DNA of 64,000 nt from Ampelocalamus luodianensis (GCA_036346255.1 CM070632.1:24073408-24137407), one strand, 5' to 3'. Counted from the first letter of the stretch, positions 11,481 to 24,536 are shown. Translations and numbers: made by a program. Notes: generated by a model not told the origin, from the letters alone.

Positions 11481-13044
11481 GGTATTGCAATACTCTGCTA
11501 GTGCAAGAAAGCCAGCCAAGATTATACGAAGGGTTGAAGCATCTGAACTTGAAAATTGTCCATCAAGATTGTGTGAACGCTCTAGAAGTTCAACCGACCA
11601 TTCAAGTCCAGATCAGGGAAAAACAGAAAGAAGACAAAGACATCAAGGAAATCAAGAAGAGCATGAGAAGAGGCAAAGCATCAGGATTTTTTGAAGATGA
11701 ACAAGGAACAGTCTGGTTTGGGAACCGCATTTGTGTACCTGACCATCAGGAGACAAAATAGTTGATTCTACAGGAAGCCCATGAATCCTCGTACTCTATT
11801 CATCCCGCGAGTAAGTTGTATCAGGATTTGAAGGAAAAATATTGGTGGGTCAGCATGAAGTGAGAAATTGCTGAGTTTGTGGCACATTTTGATGTATGGC
11901 AAAGAGTCAAGGTAGAGCATCAAAGACCCGCAGGACTGTTGCAACCTTTACCTGTTCCAGAATGGAAATGGGAAGAAGTCGGTATGGACTTTACCACCGG
12001 GCTGCATAGGACCCAATCAGGACATGATTCCATCTGGGTTGTGATTTACCGTCTGACTAAAGTAGCACATTTCATTCCAGTCAAGACCAAGTATGGAGGC
12101 AACAAGCTAGCAGAGCTATACATGGCTAGGATCGTTTGTCTGCATAGAGTACCCAAGAAGATAGTGTCTGATAGAGGTTCCCAATTCACATCAAGATTTT
12201 GGAAGAGTCTACATGAAGCCTTGGGAATGTGACTCAATTTCAGTATAGCTTATCATCCTCAAACAGATGGCCAGACAGAACGAGTGAACCAGATTCTAGA
12301 AGATATATTGCGAGCTTGTGCTTTGGATTATGGGAAGAGTTGGGATCACAACCTTTCATATGCAGAGTTTTCGTACAATAATAGCTATCAAGCCAGTTTA
12401 CAGATGTCACCATTTGAGGTACTGTATGGTAGGAAGTGTAGAACCCTACTTCTTTGGGATCAAGTCGGTGAATGTCAGTTCTTTGGACCCGACTTAATCA
12501 AGGATGCTGAAGACAAGGTAAAGGCGATAAGAGAAAAATTAAGAATAGTTCAATCCCGACAGAAGAGTTATGCTGATAATCGTCGAAGGGATTTGGCATT
12601 TGAAGCTGGAGATTTTGTCTATCTTAGAGTAACCCCACTTAGAGAAGTAAAAGATTCCAGACCAAAGGAATGCTTGCACCAAGATTTGTGGGACCATACA
12701 TGATTTTGAGAAAAAGAGACGAAGTTGCTTACCAGCTAGAGTTACCATCATCTTTGTCTGCAGTTCATGATGTCTTCCACGTGTCCCAATTGAAGAAATG
12801 TCTTCGAGTTCCGACCGAGCAAACACCGCTGGAAAGCATAGACCTCTAGGAAGATCTCACTTACATGGAGCATCCAATCAAGATCTTTGATATCGCAGAA
12901 CGCATTACCAGAAGCAAAGTCATTCATTTCTGCAAGGTTCGGTGGAGCAATCACTCAGAAGAGGAAGCTACCTGGGAGAAAGAAGAAGAATTGAAAGCCG
13001 AGTACCCCAACCTCTTTGCTACCCAGTCTGAATCTCAAGGTTGA
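11481..13044 (+). pseudogene. Integrase with C-terminal chromodomain of the Tekay-type element
   Basis: The catalytic core keeps all three acidic residues in context: MDF (about 11980), SDRGSQFTSRFW (about 12170) and QTERVNQ (about 12275). The zinc-binding HHCC end is damaged: where CxxC is expected the frame reads HFDVW, so both cysteines are gone. Stops lie at 11759 (TAG), 11861 (TGA), 12230 (TGA) and 12847 (TAG). A one-base deletion near 12650 shifts the frame. The C-terminus from about 12898 (ERITRSKVIHFCKVRW, then EEATWE) is a chromodomain, the chromovirus hallmark known to target H3K9-methylated chromatin. It ends at TGA 13042-13044, 24 bp before the 3' LTR. Confidence 0.88.
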
Positions 13045-13053
13045 TATTCCCTT

Positions 13054-13066
13054 TAAGGGGGGTAGG
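13054..13066 (+). other. Polypurine tract of the Tekay-type element
   Basis: TAAGGGGGGTAGG lies two bases before the 3' LTR start. This is the expected position for plus-strand priming. Confidence 0.85.
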
Positions 13067-13068
13067 TT

Positions 13069-16000
13069 TGTAACATCCCAAAATTTATTTTCTGGCTAAA
13101 AATAAAATTTAATTATTTTCCTTGAGTTTTTCTGAAATTTTAATTTAAAAGCTTTTCTCTAATTAATTTGAAAGAAAAATAATTTATTTTTGAAATTTAA
13201 TAAAAAAATTAAGTTGAAAATAATTTAGTTAAGTCATAAATGACTTTGGGAATTTGTATGAATTTTTCCATTATTTTTTGACTTAATCTGCTATTTTCTA
13301 AAAGCCTAAATCAATTAATCTAATTTCTAAATTAGAAAATCTATTTAAAACCTCAGCTAAAGCCTTGGGCTGAATCTCAGCCCATTCGGAACATTTCTGC
13401 CTCAGCCCAGCCCATTTCTCTCTCACATGTGGCCCGCACAGCCCCTCTCCCGCGCACACTCGCTTTCATCATCTGTGGACCGTCCGATCAAAAGTGGACG
13501 ACCTGATCTAGCTTGGACGTTCGGCGGTCCGAACGTTTCAAGCAGTGTGGACCGTCCGATTTAATTTAGATGGCCTTATCTTGATGACACTTCCGAACGG
13601 TCTGAACTTTCCAAATCAGTTTAGACCGTCCGATCTTAATCGAACGGTCAAGCGTCACCCTTCATTTCTTAGCCCAGTCCGAACATTTCACGCTCCTACT
13701 GACTTGTGGGCCCACCTTGTTAGATTGTCTTCTACCGCCAGCCTTCTTCTCCGTGGACACGCCCGATTTTGCCGCTTCTCAAAGATTCGCTCACACCGTT
13801 CTTATGCTCCCTATATTCCCGTGTACGTGTGTCTAACGTCTCCGCAACAACTACCTCAACCTCACTCTCACCCGCATCTTCACGTCCGGTACACCCACGA
13901 TCGCACCCACTCGCCGTCAACCTCGCGACCTTATCTCGCCACCCTGGTGCACCCCAGCCACTGTAAAAGGCAGCTTCAGGTGCCCCATTCTCACCTCACC
14001 CCGAAACCCCAAACCACTGCTCTCCTAAAGCTTCAGCGCCACCGCAATTCTAGTTTTAGGGTTTGCTGCCGCTGCTGATTTTTCTTCAATTTCTGCCGCC
14101 GTCGACGCCCTGCCTCCGAGGAGTTCACCTTCGGCATCCTCGTCGAAAGAGCTTCCTCGGGGACCTCTTCATTGCTCTGGAGCGTCGCCGAAGCCCTCCT
14201 CCGACAACATCCGAACGTATCCACCGCCAAAAGCTCGCGGCCAGCCAACTCTGACAACCTCTCATGCCCAAACCGGTACTAGTATGTGCACATTATCCCC
14301 CTCTACTCAATGCGATCATTCACTCTCACCGTCGAGCCGTAGTTCGCTGTTGTCGTGCGTAACCAAGCCTCGTCACCGTGAAAGTGATGTGGCAGCCGAA
14401 TCGGCGGCCACATCAGCGTGCGTGTGTGTGTGTCGCTTTCATGGCGCCACGTTAGCCACCACGTACACGCCCCCGTGCTCGCTAGATTCAAACCCCATAT
14501 CTTTTTCGCCTAAACCTAGATCACCGTGAGCCAAGTCACTAACATATGGGTCCCACATGTCATGGTTTTATTTATTTATTTTATTTTCTGAAATCCTGAG
14601 GGTTGACATCACCATGCGTCATAATTCGAGTTTTCAGTAGAAAATTAATTCAGATTAATCAGTTAAATCCTTTTTAGGGTTTTTCCTTAGTTTCAAACTT
14701 CTAAATTCCATATCTTTTGCATCCTAACTCCGTTTAAGCTCATTCAAATTTATAAATATGTCTAAAATCAAGATCTAGACAACTAAACTAAAATTATATA
14801 ATTTGGAGTTAAGTTGATTCTTATTTGGATTTATTTGGATTTTGTTTGAATTTAGATTATTTTTGCGTATAGATTTGGATGACTCCGGAGAGCTTGATCC
14901 TTCAGAAGATTTAGATTACCAGGACCTTTAGCAAGGCAAGTTATACCTTTAACCATATTGACCCTACTATTTTAAATTATTTAATTCTGTTTTAAACTAT
15001 TATTGCATGCATAGTTCAATTCAGCTATTTTAAATTCCTAGTTAATCTATCTCTTTTGTATGGCCAATATTGATGTTTGGATTGTCATTTCCTTGTTATC
15101 ATAGTAAAATAAATTAGAAATGTATGCTTAGTCAATGCTTAGACTAAAATGTTGATTTAGGGGAATTTAGCCAAAATACAAAGTTGATTTTAAATTGAGA
15201 CTATGGTATTGTCTTTACCATATAATGTTTTGAAAATGTTTTGACATGAAAAATAAATAAAACTGGTTTATGAATAAAACTTGGGTGAATTGGATCGTTG
15301 GTGGGTGCAAGTTTATGCATGGGCTCAATTCAGCGAATGTTTGAGGTCGAGGGATAGTTTTGGAAGTCATCTAGTCATGTAAGGACCGGTCTGCAAGCCG
15401 CAGATTGTTAAGCCAAACTTGTACCACCACAAGTCTGGAGTGGGACAGACTTGGCCAAATAAGCTATACTATTTCACCATAACTGTGTCAAAGAAAGATG
15501 TGGGTGTCGTGAAGACTTATTGTGAATACTCACATGGCACAAGAGGGGGTTATCATTTGGTGCGAAGCCTACGATGATGAAATCTTAGCGGGCATAGTTA
15601 TGTTGAAATAATGTAGTGTAAAGGCTTTGTGATAGTTGCTTAGTCGCATGCTTTCGGAAGCGTGTTTTGGCCGACATGTTAAGCAAACTGTCTCTTGTGG
15701 GTAAAGCTGTACCAACTCTGTATAGTAATAATCTATTCATATAGCCGTGTCCGTGGTCATGGACATGCTGACCAAGCCTTTCGTGGATTAGATCTTGGTT
15801 TTGTTTTTAAATAATTTCAAACTAAGATGTTTTGGATATTTTCATGCAATTGGGGGTTTGTCCTTCACCATTTGTGTATGGAAGTTTATCCTACACTTGA
15901 GATTGATGAATCAAAATAAAAGTTTGATTTTAACTATAGATTAAAAATTGCTTTGGAACTTAGTAATGATATTTAAAACCTAAAAATGTTGCTTTATGCA

Positions 16001-16390
16001 AATAAACCCTATCAGCCTCACTTGTATTACCATGCATGCATTATATTTTGTTAATTGGGTGTAACTTGCGAGCACGAAATTAGTACTCACTCTTGCTGAA
16101 TAAAATTTATTCAGGTGAAGACTTCTATCCAGACGATGAGGACCTGGAGGACTAGGCCACGCCCCCAAACGATTGCCTGTGGCAGATCGTGTGGTCTACC
16201 ACTTATTTACGCTTTTTTGCTGTATCTTTTATTTGGCCTCAACCCCTATTTTGTATTAAACTCTGATCTATGTTAATTAAATGTATGATATGAATTTGTT
16301 ATCATTTTTGTTTGACTGTGCATACTAGCTTTTCCTGGACTAGTGTATGAAACACAGTGAATTCGGGATCCTTCGTTCCCAGGTTCGACA
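13069..16390 (+). repeat. 3' LTR of the Tekay-type gypsy element
   Basis: It runs from TGTAACATCCC to GGTTCGACA and is 3322 bp long, the full-length LTR form. It retains the GC-rich block (about 13740-14530) that the 5' LTR lost. It carries inverted-repeat words such as GACCGTCCGAT / ATCGAACGGTC (13624-13649). The dyad module has decayed to CTATTCATATAG (15733-15744) next to CTCTGTATAG. Confidence 0.92.
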
Positions 16391-16395
16391 AATCT

Positions 16396-16594
16396 AGAAA
16401 ATATATCTAAGCACATAGAATACAATTAAAATAGTTTTGACCATTGTTTATGCTAGAATTATTTATATTAAATTGTTTTGATACTAAAAGTCCATATTAA
16501 GATTTAATTAAAACTCAAATAAACTTAAGGGTGAATTTTCCAACTACTAACTAAATAAAAGAGGTTTTTAAACTTAGAAAATTGGGATGTTACA
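16396..16594 (-). repeat. Solo LTR B, second part
   Basis: This resumes LTR B after the nested gypsy element and its duplicated aatct. It closely matches LTR D near 43100-43316, the uninterrupted version of the same junction. It ends gggatgttaca, followed by the TSD copy cccac (16595-16599). Confidence 0.88.
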
Positions 16595-16599
16595 CCCAC

Positions 16600-17011
16600 A
16601 TGATAGCTGTTGCACACTGAACCTACGAAGGCACGGCATGGGCTGACTACGTGGAGAGGACCGTCACTGGATGTTGACAACCTTATTCCTTGGTAAAGCC
16701 ACCAAAGGTGTAACCAAGTGCAGCGAAGCTTGAATAAAAGTTATGGATGGTGATGGTGGTAGCACGACCAATGTCAATGACGGCGATGTGGAAGGTGATG
16801 GCAGCGCTACCATTGCAATGGCAAGTGTCGCCTGCCGCTGCTCCTCAATCTTGGCCAAGGTCACAACCGGCGGCGATGGCGACTTGACTAGCAGTGGTGG
16901 AACAATAAGGCTTTGATTTTGGTGCAGAGCTCACTATGGGATAACTTGTCAATGTGGGCATTCATGGCCTTGATCGCATTGCCTTAATCCAATTGTCAAC
17001 AAAAGCCATGG
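16600..17011 (-). pseudogene. Reina-like element: start of internal region and gag remnant
   Basis: After solo LTR C (TSD catgg/catag) is removed, this strip joins the PBS at 32234-32246. An ATG then falls about 8 bp after the PBS, a compact leader typical of short-LTR chromoviruses. The minus-strand reading is broken by stops (longest piece 16664-16864). No zinc finger or pol motif is visible, so the gag label is by position only. The strip continues at 1894-2005 across solo LTR B. Confidence 0.45.
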
Positions 17012-18614
17012 TGTCAGGATCGGATTTTTGAATCTGAATCCTCTGTGTATTTCTGCACCAGTCCCATAATCAGTTGCTAGTGCACACAGTAGAAACATCA
17101 TTAATAATAAGTTCGAATCATGAAATAACATTAATAAACAACTGTGTACTGGCCTTATGGCCACTTATTACAAAAGAGGTCAAAAGATCTTGAGTCTTAC
17201 AGCAGCAGAAACAGCAAAAAGAGTAAACTCCGAGTGGTGACCCATCAAATTGCCCACCAGCATTCAACTGGGGAGTGCGGCCTAGTACTCTAGATGTCCT
17301 TCGTCAAACCCACATGTATAGAAGTCGTAGTCGTCCACGAAATCATTGTATACTTCTGAGATTTATTTGAGTGTAGCATGTGAGTACATAAAGTACTCCG
17401 CGAGTCTTGGAAAAAATTCTTATGCATAACTTTAACAAATGAGGCTTATATGATTCTTTTGCACAAAGCAATATTTTAAGTTTCAACAGTTTTCATAAAG
17501 CACATTTGACCAAAAAGTAGTTTCGATAATTAAACTAATTGTATCACTAGTGGAGGTTCTAGCTACCAACCACTAGCATCAAGGCTCTAGTCACCAAGGT
17601 TCACAGGATAGGGCTGTAGCTGCCCAATTGGCTCTAACTGCCAGAAAACTACCCGAGAGTTCTAATTGCTCCTAGTTCCCAAAATTTACTCTTTTGAAAT
17701 TAAAACCAAAATCTACCATGTGAAAATGCACCTTGCCCGCCCTTGACCGTGGGCACGGCTATTCGAATAGTTTTACACTCTGCAGAGGTTGTATAGCTTG
17801 ACCAATTTGGGATTTTTCTTGGAAAGTTTAGCACACAAGATAATCGACTTATAATATCGGCCATGACATGCTTCCTTAGACGTGAGACTAAGCGATTATC
17901 ACATGGCTTTTACAATATTTTATCTTAACATTAGTCCGCCCGATGAGCTTAATCCTAGGTCATGGACGTCATTTACCATCGACTCGGAGCTCACCGTTGT
18001 GAGGGATAACCTGTCTGGACATGGACGTTAATTACCATCGCCTAGCACAAGCCCCGATAGACATGGATATCATTACCATCGTCTACACTACCCAGATAAC
18101 TCCTCTTATCTACAGCCTACGGGCGTAATGCTAGAACATAGTAAATTATTCAGCCAGGTCCTTTCCATTTAGGATATGTGGTTGTATGGTATTACTCTGT
18201 TTGGATAGTCACAAGCGCCAGTCCTTAATATGACTTGGGTGAAACTTTACACACTACAAGTTCTCATGCTCTAGCTGCACCCGTCTGAACTTACCATCTG
18301 CCCAAGTCTAAACAGATTTTCATCTTTTTATTTTATTTTCCAAATATTGACATTACCTAATGTCATACATTTTCTAAATAATGCATAAAGGGTAATAATG
18401 GTTTTCCCCCCAAAGGTTGATCAACACCGAAAAACATGTCTAAGAAATTCTACCGTATAAAGCTAGTCCACAAAGTTGTAATCAATATTACAGAATTTGT
18501 ACGCTTGGGTTACAAAGGTATAAGATAACAAATATCAAGGAAGACATTAACAATCTTTAGGTTTTAACTAACAACCTAAAAATTAAACTCATCATTTTAA
18601 TTTAAATAGCAATG
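17012..18614 (-). repeat. Solo LTR C, first part (Tekay-like, minus strand)
   Basis: It begins tgtcaggatc and resumes at 30382 after the nested copia element. The outer flanks are catgg (17007-17011) and catag (32224-32228), an old TSD with one change. It contains CTATTCGAATAG (17759-17770) and CTCTGCAGAG (17778-17787), seven bases apart. Confidence 0.82.
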
Positions 18615-20474
18615 TGTGGATATCATGGGGATATACTCATGATCTTAGGATGAAGATACAATTGGCAATAGTGTTGAGGGTTTGTCGAAACACTAATTCT
18701 CGGTGAATTTCAGTAAAATCAGCATTACCACAATTGATGAGCGGTACTACCACAGAGCCGTAGTATAGGATTTTAGTTGATGGTACAATTTTACCAAAGC
18801 GCATGTTTTTGGGAGCTTCTTTTTCCTAAAAAATGGTAAGACCACATCCTTTGAGCGGTCTACCTCAGTGCGGTAGTACCAGAATTTACATGGCGGTCTA
18901 ACCGATGGTATCCTATTTCGTTGTCCAGCTTGGTGGCAATGTTTGTAGGTAAGGTCAATTTATGGGTTTCAGTGCATATGTGTTGCACGGTGCATGTTTT
19001 GACTAACGTGGGTCAAGTTGCGAAGAACTTGTTCCCAGAATCGATTTCTTAGTCTATTCTTGTGCAGGTGGTTTAGTAGTCAACTATGGTCAACGGTGAG
19101 GAGGATCGGGACTTGGTTAGGAGAACCAAAGTCCAGAACGATCATCGATGCTGGGTGAGATGGTTGGACTCAAGCATGGTGCAAAATAGACAAGGATGAT
19201 CGAACGGGAAGTTTGGTACGACAGGTTGCATCAAGCGGCGCGGGGGTCGGTGCAAGTACCATGGTGGTTTCAGTGGGAGCCAGATGGGAGAGACCTGCCG
19301 AAATGAAGAGAGACATTTATCGACCTACACGTGGCGAAGCATGGGATTGCTTCATGAAGATTGGACTCGGTCTTCAGAGAAGGATTGAGAAGGGGTATTT
19401 TGGTAATTTCACCAAAATACCGCCTTGATGGATTTTGGCTAAACTGCGGTGCAAGACGGCGCAAGATAAGGTGGTTTAGGTCAAGAGAAGATGAAGAAGG
19501 TGCTTTGAGATACGTGCGTGAGTGAAACCTATTTGTGTGTGGGTTTAACAAGTACCCGTTTGTGATGTCTCTCTAGAAGCTATCCTCCACTATAAAAGGG
19601 GAGGGTGCTGGTTGTGCACCTCCCAACCTTTCTACCTAGAAACCCTAATTTGTATTTTAGGGATAAGAGAGGAAAGTGGACAGGTTAGGGTTCTTGAGAG
19701 TTTAATTGATTGTGTGCTCAAGTGTTAAGCTTTTGTCCTCCATGATCGAGTGACTGTATACAAACATCAATCTCAAATCAATCCAAACAAGATTCCTCAA
19801 GGATGAGTCTCCTCTTATTCTTGCTCTCTGTTTGGTGAATTTTGGATTTTTTTAATGATCCCTTGGTTTTCCTTGATTTCTTATGGTGATCTTGCTTGCT
19901 GTGATATGTGGGAGTGCATCTAGGATCATCTCGGTCATCTTTTATCCATGGGCAAACTTTTGGATCAAACTTTGATTTTGGCCTGGTTTTGGAGCAACCT
20001 TCACTCAAAGGAAAAATGTTGAAACTTTAGCAATGATCTACACGATCCTTGATTGGAATAGGTTCCTGACATCCTACAGAAAGTATGTTTCAAGTTTTAT
20101 GAAGTTTGGAGTTGTAGATCAAAAGTTGTGCCAATTTTGGATTTTGGTTTCGGGCTGATTTTTCTGTTCGCCCGGTAGTACTGCTATTGTTTGCTGGCAT
20201 TACCGTTTTTGTGGTACCACTGCACTATTCACTGGTATGACTTACACTGTTCACCAGTACTGTTCACAGTTACTGTTCAATATTGCATTTTTGTGTTTTT
20301 AGTTGTGTGTTTCGGGGTTTCGATTGGATTCAATACAAGACTTCCACTATGCTTGAACATGGATCTTCATAGCTTTTATAGCTGTTGGAGTGAAAATTGA
20401 GTTAAATTTGATCAAGGTGAAAAATTAGGTAGTGCTCCTGTTCACCCCCCTCTAGTCGTCGTTTCGGTCCAACA
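18615..20474 (+). repeat. 5' LTR of the copia element
   Basis: It starts TGTGGATATC and ends GGTCCAACA, 1860 bp. Short dyad words of the form CGGTA-N-TACCG and half-sites cluster near both ends (about 18740-18910 and 20170-20270). A TATA box lies at 19591. Confidence 0.9.
19591..19598 (+). promoter_or_regulatory. TATA box of the copia LTR promoter
   Basis: TATAAAAG sits in the context ctccac-TATAAAA-gggga. The same context recurs in the 3' LTR (29472) and in the separate LTR fragment at 57908. Transcription would start about 30 bp downstream. Confidence 0.75.
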
Positions 20475-20476
20475 AG

Positions 20477-20489
20477 TGGTATCAGAGCC
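20477..20489 (+). other. Primer binding site of the copia element (tRNA-Met)
   Basis: TGGTATCAGAGCC is a perfect plant iMet PBS two bases after the LTR end. Confidence 0.92.
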
Positions 20490-20532
20490 CGATTAGTTCA
20501 TTCTTGATCTTAACCGGTCACTGAACTTGGCG

Positions 20533-22710
20533 ATGGAGAAGTACTCCACTAAGCCGCATGTCTTTGATGGGCTCGACTATACCTATTGGAAGAATCGCAT
20601 GCATGTCTACCTTCAAAGTGAAGGTCAAGCCATATGGGAGGTTATCCGACCCCTGCTCGTCTTGGCCGAGGTTGCTACGCTGACTTCAGCAGCCCTCTTG
20701 GCTAACACCAACAAGGCAAAAAATATTCTATATGCTGGGCTTGGTAGACGGGAGTATGATAGGATATGTCACCTTGAGACCGTGCACGAGATTTGGCACA
20801 CCCTCGAAACCTACCATGAGGTTTCGTCCCAAATCAAGCAAGTTCGCCAAACGGTCTTCAAGCGAGAATACAATAAGTTCGAGATACGTCCTGGAGAGAG
20901 CATCGATGATGTATTCACTCGCTTCAACAAGGTGCTCAATTAGTTGAGAGCGGTCGACATTGAGTATTCTCAGTCTGAGAATGCTACTCACTGTAATCAA
21001 CACCAAGGAGTGAGAGATGAAGGCTACTGCCATTGAGGAGAATGTCAATCTCTCTAATCTTACTTTGGAGTTGCTCTATAACAAGCTTAAGACCCATGAG
21101 ATCAAGAATGTTGATCATCCTAAGAAGGAGAATATGGCTTTAGTAGCTGACCCTCTTAAGAGAACTTCTGATGACTCTTCTGAATCTTCATCTGGATTTT
21201 CACTTGTTTGTCTGCAATTCATGAAAAAGAACTTGAGACTATCCCTGAGCCTGAGTTAGCCCTCCTAGACAAAAAAATCACATGAGCCTATCACAGTGGG
21301 AGAAACAAGAAGAGAGGTGGTCCTGTGACATGTTATGAGTGTGGAGAGCTCTACTACATCCGGGCGAATTGTCCCAAACTGAAAGGGAAGAGCAATCACA
21401 AGGAGGAGAAGGCAGCTTGGAGGAAGCCTCAAGGGAATAAGTCCGAGTTTAATGCTCTCAAGCTCGTGAAGGCCGCTCACCGGGTCCTTGCCGCTTTTGG
21501 AGAGCAATCCATTAGCGATGGGGACTCTAAGAGTGAGGAAGACAAGGAGGAGGAGTTCCCTCAAGAAAAGAATAAAGGGAAGGCAAAGGACTTCATCGGC
21601 ATGTGCTTCATGGCCGACTCCATCGACATCGACGACATTGATGAGGTACCTCTATCATATGAAGTTCTCTCAGCAAGATGCGATGCCATCTATGAGCAAT
21701 TGCTTAGTCAGGATAAGGCTTTGGATTCACCATGGCTAGAAATAAGGACTTAGAATCATAAGTTGATAATCTGACGCTAACTTGTGAATGCTAAGAATCT
21801 TGATGTTGATAAATGTTCATCCTACCATGTTTTACATTTTGAACTTGCTAAGTTACAAAATATTCATGATGTTGCCATGCACCAACTAGAAAATACTAGG
21901 ACTGAGTTGATTGAGTTTAAATCTACTCCATGTGAAAAATGCTTAGAATCTAGCAAGTTGGTAGCTTCTAATAAGGTTGAGTCTAGCACTTGCTCTTTCT
22001 GCTCAGAACGTGAACGTGAAGTGAATGACATGTTAGAAGCAGTTAGAGTCAAGTATGCCCAGCTGAAGGACAAAATTAATTCTGCTCCTTGTGCTTCATG
22101 TGAAGCCCTTAAGCTTGAAGTTGCTATTCATAAGGAGAAGCATGCTAGAGCCGTTAAGGCTAAAACTTGTGAATCATGTCCTAAACTTGAAAAATAAAAT
22201 GCTTATCTCAAGGACACATTAGAAAATTTTTCTAAGGGTAAGAAACAATTGAACATGATTTTTGACAAGTCCAAAACTCCTTATAGAAAGCAAAGGTTAG
22301 GATACAACTTTGCTCAAGATAAGTTCAAACCAAATGTCATTCAAGTCTTGGAAGATGGCTTAGTTGAGTTCAAAACCCAACTTGCAAAAACTCTTTTTAA
22401 ATCTGTAGGTTTTGCCCAACCACCTTCTAAGTCAAAAGGTGCATCTCACAGTGGTACCAAATACCATTGCACCTATTGCAATAAGGATGGGCATTTGCTT
22501 GAGTTTTGTTGGCGTAGGTTGAAAAATACTAAGAAAAACCTTGCTAGATTTTCATCTTATCAACCTAGAGCCTTCATGAGACATGGTCATCTAGAAAAGA
22601 AGAAACCTGGACTAGAATTTGTTTCACTTGCTCATTATCATCATGTTCCTAGACAAGATGCATCTCATATTCTTGTAACCATTGCTCATGATAGAACCTC
22701 AAGTAGGTGA
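20533..22710 (+). pseudogene. Copia gag
   Basis: ATG at 20533 opens MEKYSTKPHVFDGLDYTYW, a copia gag N-terminus. A TAG at 20941 and several frameshifts break the frame (pieces 20533-20943, 21017-21259, 21325-21753, 21784-22197, 22249-22710). The first zinc knuckle (about 21330-21372) reads C-x2-C-x4-Y-x4-C: the zinc-binding histidine is a tyrosine. The second knuckle (about 22468-22510) is intact, C-x2-C-x4-H-x4-C. A cysteine-rich, coiled-coil-like linker lies between them. Two knuckles are usual for SIRE-like gag. Confidence 0.85.
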
Positions 22711-22747
22711 GACAGGGTTCCCAAGTCATGTTTAACTAACCTTAGTA

Positions 22748-23890
22748 TTGAGACACATCGATCTTCTATGCTTTGGTTTTCAGGATCACCGCGGAAGGGG
22801 GAAGGACATGTGGTTCATTGACTCCGGCTGTTCACGCCACATGGCCAGAGATTCAAGATGGTTCACCTCCTTCACGCGGTCGATGGGTGTTGACTTCATC
22901 ATCTTTGGAGATGATACACAAGGGCGAACCAAAGGAACGAGATCGATTAGAGTGAACAACAAGTTCATCCTAAAGGACGTCGCCCTTGTGGACAAGCTAA
23001 GGTACAACTTGCTTTCTATCTCGCAACTTCTTGATGATGATTATGAGACCAGGTTTAAGAAAAATACTTGTCGTGTGCTTAATTCAGTTGGTGAGCTTGT
23101 CTTTGGGATTTCTAGAGTTAGTAGGATCTTTGGAGCTAACTTTTCTGAATCTCTTGCTGGGTCTCTCAAGTGTTTGATTGCATCTTCTTCTGAGTTCTGG
23201 CTCTCGCACCGTCGTTTGGGGCACATTAGTTTTGATCATTTGATGCAAGTTAGCAGCCTTGATCTTATGAGAGGTTTGCCCAAACTCAAAACTGTCAAGG
23301 ATGTTATATGTGTGCCTTGTAGACATGGCAAGCAAGTTGCCACCTCACACCCTTCATTGACTATGATCATGACTGACATACTAGGACAGTTGCTTCACAT
23401 GGATACGATTGGTCCTGCTAAGGTTCAGTCAGCCGGTGGCAAATGGTATATTCTTGTCATAGTCAATGATTTCTCGAGATACTCTTAGGTGTTCTTTCTT
23501 TCTTCGAAGGATGAAGCTTTTGATCATTTTCATGATCTTGTTCTTCGCTTGGCTTCTGAACTCCTTGTTGCCTTGAGAGCGATTCGTAGTGACAATAGCA
23601 CGAAGTTCAAGAATACCTCATTTGCCTCTTTCTATGCTGAGTGTGGTTTTGAGCATCAGTTCTCTTCTTCACATGTCCCTCAACAAAATGGTGTGGTGGA
23701 AAGGAAGAACAGAACCTTAGTCGAGATGGCTAGGATGATGCTAGATGAGTATAGCACTCCGAGGAGGTTCTGGCATGAAGCTATTGCTACAGCTTGCCAT
23801 ATCACAAATCATGTCTTCTTGAGACTATCTTTGCGCAAGATATCATATGAGCTTCAGTTTGGTAGAAAAGTATTTGTTTCTCATTTTTGA
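22748..23890 (+). pseudogene. Copia protease and integrase
   Basis: The protease active site FIDSGCSRHM (about 22811) keeps D-S-G. A GAG-pre-integrase zinc motif (H-x3-H near 23210, CVPC near 23310) precedes the integrase core. The core has HMDTIGP (first D), IRSDNSTKF (second D) and QQNGVVERKNRT (E), so the triad is intact. A TAG at 23486 within FSRYS*VFF replaces a tryptophan codon. The frame ends at 23890, after which a degraded linker (23891-24536) leads to RT. Confidence 0.87.
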
Positions 23891-24536
23891 GTTTTTAGAG
23901 CCAAGTGTTTCATTCTCAAGACAGAAAACCTAGATAAATTTGAGTCAAAGACTTCTGAAGGTTTATTTCTGGGTTATCCTGCACATTCGAGGGGTTTTAG
24001 GGTTATTAATGTTGAGACTAACATTATCCAGGAGATATGCAATGTCACTTTTGATGAGACTAGCCCTGGAGCTAGATCAGATGTTTCAAGTGACACACAG
24101 ATGGCAAAGAGTATCTTTGTGGAAGAAGATGCAGACAAAGCTGTGATTGTCTCCCACCTGCTGCTGCTGCACCTCCTGATCCAATTGAAGAACCTGCTTC
24201 CACTACTTCACCTTCAGTTGAGGCTCCTTCTGTATCTTCATTATTAGCAGTACCCACGGAGGTCGAAGAGATGCTATCTCCCCCGGGTGCTCCACTACAC
24301 TTTCAGAGGTGTCATCCTCTGGATCAGATGATTGGTCATCTTCATATGTGAGTCACTCACTCCGGGTATCACGATCCGAATCTCTACTCCCATTCTGTAT
24401 TTGTTGCTTCTTTCGAACCCCATGATATATCACATGCTTTATCTGATTCGAGCTGGGTCAATGCCATGATGAGGAGTTAGAGAACTTTAAGAAGAATAAG
24501 GTTTGGAACCTAGTAGAGCCTCCTAGTGGTCATAAT

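Larger units (their letters stand above)
5047..16390 (+). mobile_element. Complete, inactive Tekay/Del-type Ty3-gypsy chromovirus retrotransposon
   Basis: The order is 5' LTR, PBS, upstream ORF, gag-PR, RT-RNase H, integrase with C-terminal chromodomain, polypurine tract, 3' LTR. The target duplication aatct is perfect (5042-5046 and 16391-16395). The insertion lies inside solo LTR B, about 200 bp from its right end and in the opposite orientation. The chromodomain, LTRs of more than 2.5 kb and TGTAACATCCC termini fit the Tekay/Del clade of plant chromoviruses; this clade call is from memory of the family. At least a dozen nonsense codons and three frameshifts make it non-autonomous. Confidence 0.93.
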
